Shown: in pieces, positions 14,206-15,287 of the stretch
Numbering within the stretch: position 1 is the first letter of the stretch
Layout of the letters: every line of letters begins with the position of its first letter
Assembly: GCA_019104905.1 (NCBI GenBank)
Contig: JAHRXB010000096.1
Coordinates: 1 to 15,287 of the forward strand
Origin: Bdellovibrio sp.
GTDB taxonomy: Bacteria > Bdellovibrionota > Bdellovibrionia > Bdellovibrionales > Bdellovibrionaceae
DNA: 15,287 nt
Direction: 5' to 3'
Notes under the pieces: generated by a model
The model's database searches: none
Seen by the model: only the letters and a program-made list of their open reading frames with translations
Told to the model about the DNA's origin: nothing
Program-made: the position numbers and the translations under genes

Positions 14206-15287
14206 ATTCGAATTTAAAAAATCTCTGATCGTATTAGCTCTTTCTCTGGTGGGTTTGACCGGCTGTGATACCAAGGTGGGGGAAGAACCGCCTCCGCCCA
14301 GCAGTCAGGAGTTCAGTGGGACGCAGTGCCTTTCTGATATGAAACCGGTGGTCGAGTCCTTCATCAAGGGGACCGCGAAAAATGACGAGCTTGAAAATAG
14401 CTGGAATTGCGTGACGGGGGCGGTTGAGAAATTTAAGCGATATGTGCGGGGTCGTACAGCCGATCGTTATACGGCGCAGGAGCTGGCTACTTTTCTTGAA
14501 AGCAATTTTTTAGACAAATCAAAAAATCAAAAAATCTCTACAGGTTTGCAAATCGAGTTCATGAAATTGAAACAGCTCTTTATTGGTGGAAGCCGAGAGC
14601 ATATCACCCGAGCGGAAATCGATAAGCTGTTGGTGTTGTTTCAGAACTTCCGCGAGATGACGATTCGCTTGAACCCCTATATGAAGGTTCTTTCCTTGAA
14701 TTGGACTGTTTCTGAGGCGAGCAGTTTGCAAAGTGATATTCGCTATTTTGAAGCCGCCAATAAAGAGATCCAAGTGGCCGCTCGCAATCTGGCTTCCCTG
14801 GTCGAAAAAAATGGGCAAGGGTATAAGCTTTCTGATTTTGCAGTTTTAATGGAAGAGATGGGAAATTTCTTTGGGGAAAAATGGGAATTTCCGAATGTCA
14901 TTAAGAAGTACATGCCCATTGCAAAGAAGGTGAAAAGAGCCCTTGCTGGAGGAGATGAGAATACAATCGCTCCGAGTGAATGGGGACGTTTCTCATTGTT
15001 GGGCGCGCGCGGTTATGTTCAGTATTTGCGCTATTACTATTTCATCAAGTCTGTTCCTGAAACAGGAACAGGTTATCGTCTGTCGTACCTGTCTCGCACG
15101 GTTGAAGACGTTCTTTCCGTTTTTCAGGATCTTGTGGCGGAAAAGCCCGAGGGTGTGGTGTCGCGTGATGAAGTCACGGACTTATTGAAAACCCTGCAGG
15201 TGGTTTGGCCGGACTTCAAGGTTTCAAACAACCTTGTTTTTGAAGCGATGAAAGTGAAGCAGCTTTTCTTCGGTGGCAGCGTGGATT
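14195..15287 (+). CDS. Lipoprotein with internal EF-hand-like repeats, 3'-truncated by window edge
   Basis: The frame is open from the ATG at 14195 to the right edge, 364 residues, with no stop. The signal peptide has a perfect lipobox (LTGC, Cys24). Asp follows the lipidated Cys, which in enterobacteria means inner-membrane retention, though that rule need not hold here. A proline-rich linker follows (EEPPPP), then Cys45/Cys72. The rest is helical and repetitive. FMKLKQLFIGGS (122), IAKKVKRALAGGD (242) and AMKVKQLFFGGS (351) recur, each preceded about 40 residues earlier by YTAQELATFL (92), YKLSDFAVLM (210) or VSRDEVTDLL (322). The segments after the GG have the Ile...Glu spacing of EF-hand loops (ITRAE, IAPSE) but lack most calcium ligands. 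The gene starts inside the porin-like gene (11-base overlap), suggesting coupled synthesis and a shared outer-membrane role. Function unknown. Confidence 0.9.
   Translation, partial: MFSRFEFKKSLIVLALSLVGLTGCDTKVGEEPPPPSSQEFSGTQCLSDMKPVVESFIKGTAKNDELENSWNCVTGAVEKFKRYVRGRTADRYTAQELATFLESNFLDKSKNQKISTGLQIEFMKLKQLFIGGSREHITRAEIDKLLVLFQNFREMTIRLNPYMKVLSLNWTVSEASSLQSDIRYFEAANKEIQVAARNLASLVEKNGQGYKLSDFAVLMEEMGNFFGEKWEFPNVIKKYMPIAKKVKRALAGGDENTIAPSEWGRFSLLGARGYVQYLRYYYFIKSVPETGTGYRLSYLSRTVEDVLSVFQDLVAEKPEGVVSRDEVTDLLKTLQVVWPDFKVSNNLVFEAMKVKQLFFGGSVD
14468..15287 (+). repeat. Three protein-level repeats within the lipoprotein gene
   Basis: Repeat units begin near residues 92, 210 and 322 (bases 14468, 14822 and 15158), with spacing of 118 and 112 residues. 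Each has an xxxx(E/D)(L/F/V) helix start and, 38-42 residues later, K-x-K-(Q/R)-(L/A)-(F/L)-x-G-G. The third is cut by the window edge. Divergence is strong, so the duplication is old; the DNA shows no obvious repeat. Confidence 0.75.

Noticed and set aside
13804..14274. 156-residue minus-strand frame across the porin/lipoprotein junction
   Set aside because: It opposes two well-supported genes with signal peptides and has no ribosome binding site or domain.
14943..15188. 81-residue plus-strand frame near the right edge
   Set aside because: It is an alternative frame inside the open repeat lipoprotein gene, which has a lipobox and internal repeats.

Overview
The window is a dense bacterial chromosome segment of moderate GC. 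It holds eleven protein genes, the outer two cut by the window edges. I see no tRNA, rRNA, CRISPR array, insertion sequence or phage gene. No gap between genes exceeds about 180 bases. The content suggests a Gram-negative predator-type bacterium, most likely a Bdellovibrio relative (Bdellovibrionota). The reasons are many exported proteins without close families, two barrel-type outer-membrane proteins, lipoproteins, a secreted subtilase, a stand-alone HD-GYP protein, and a short DUF1338 enzyme. This placement is inference; no marker gene is present.

Region 1 (1-7062) is a compact three-gene operon. It encodes a large unrecognised protein, a 1033-residue secreted S8 protease with a cysteine-bearing insertion, and a lipoprotein with an 11-glycine tether. 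The first two genes overlap (ATGA), the third follows after 20 bases, and a textbook intrinsic terminator closes the unit. Region 2 (7063-9053) has an exported cysteine-rich protein with a possible caspase-like His/Cys dyad, converging on a small outer-membrane beta-barrel gene. Region 3 (9054-9943) has an HD-GYP cyclic-di-GMP phosphodiesterase behind a sequence that closely matches a flagellar sigma-28 promoter, closed by a long imperfect hairpin.

Region 4 (9944-12603) has a DUF1338 (2-oxoadipate dioxygenase-like) gene on the minus strand. It diverges from a coupled pair: an M14-type metallopeptidase and an alpha/beta hydrolase, which overlap by 14 bases. Region 5 (12604-15287) has a GTG-started outer-membrane barrel protein overlapping by 11 bases with a lipoprotein that runs off the right edge. 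That lipoprotein carries an internal repeat of roughly 110-120 residues with degenerate EF-hand-like motifs.

The most rewarding leads are the caspase-like exported protein, the subtilase operon with its unknown partner, the sigma-28/HD-GYP link, and the repeat lipoprotein paired with a porin-like protein. None can be called a new system from sequence alone.
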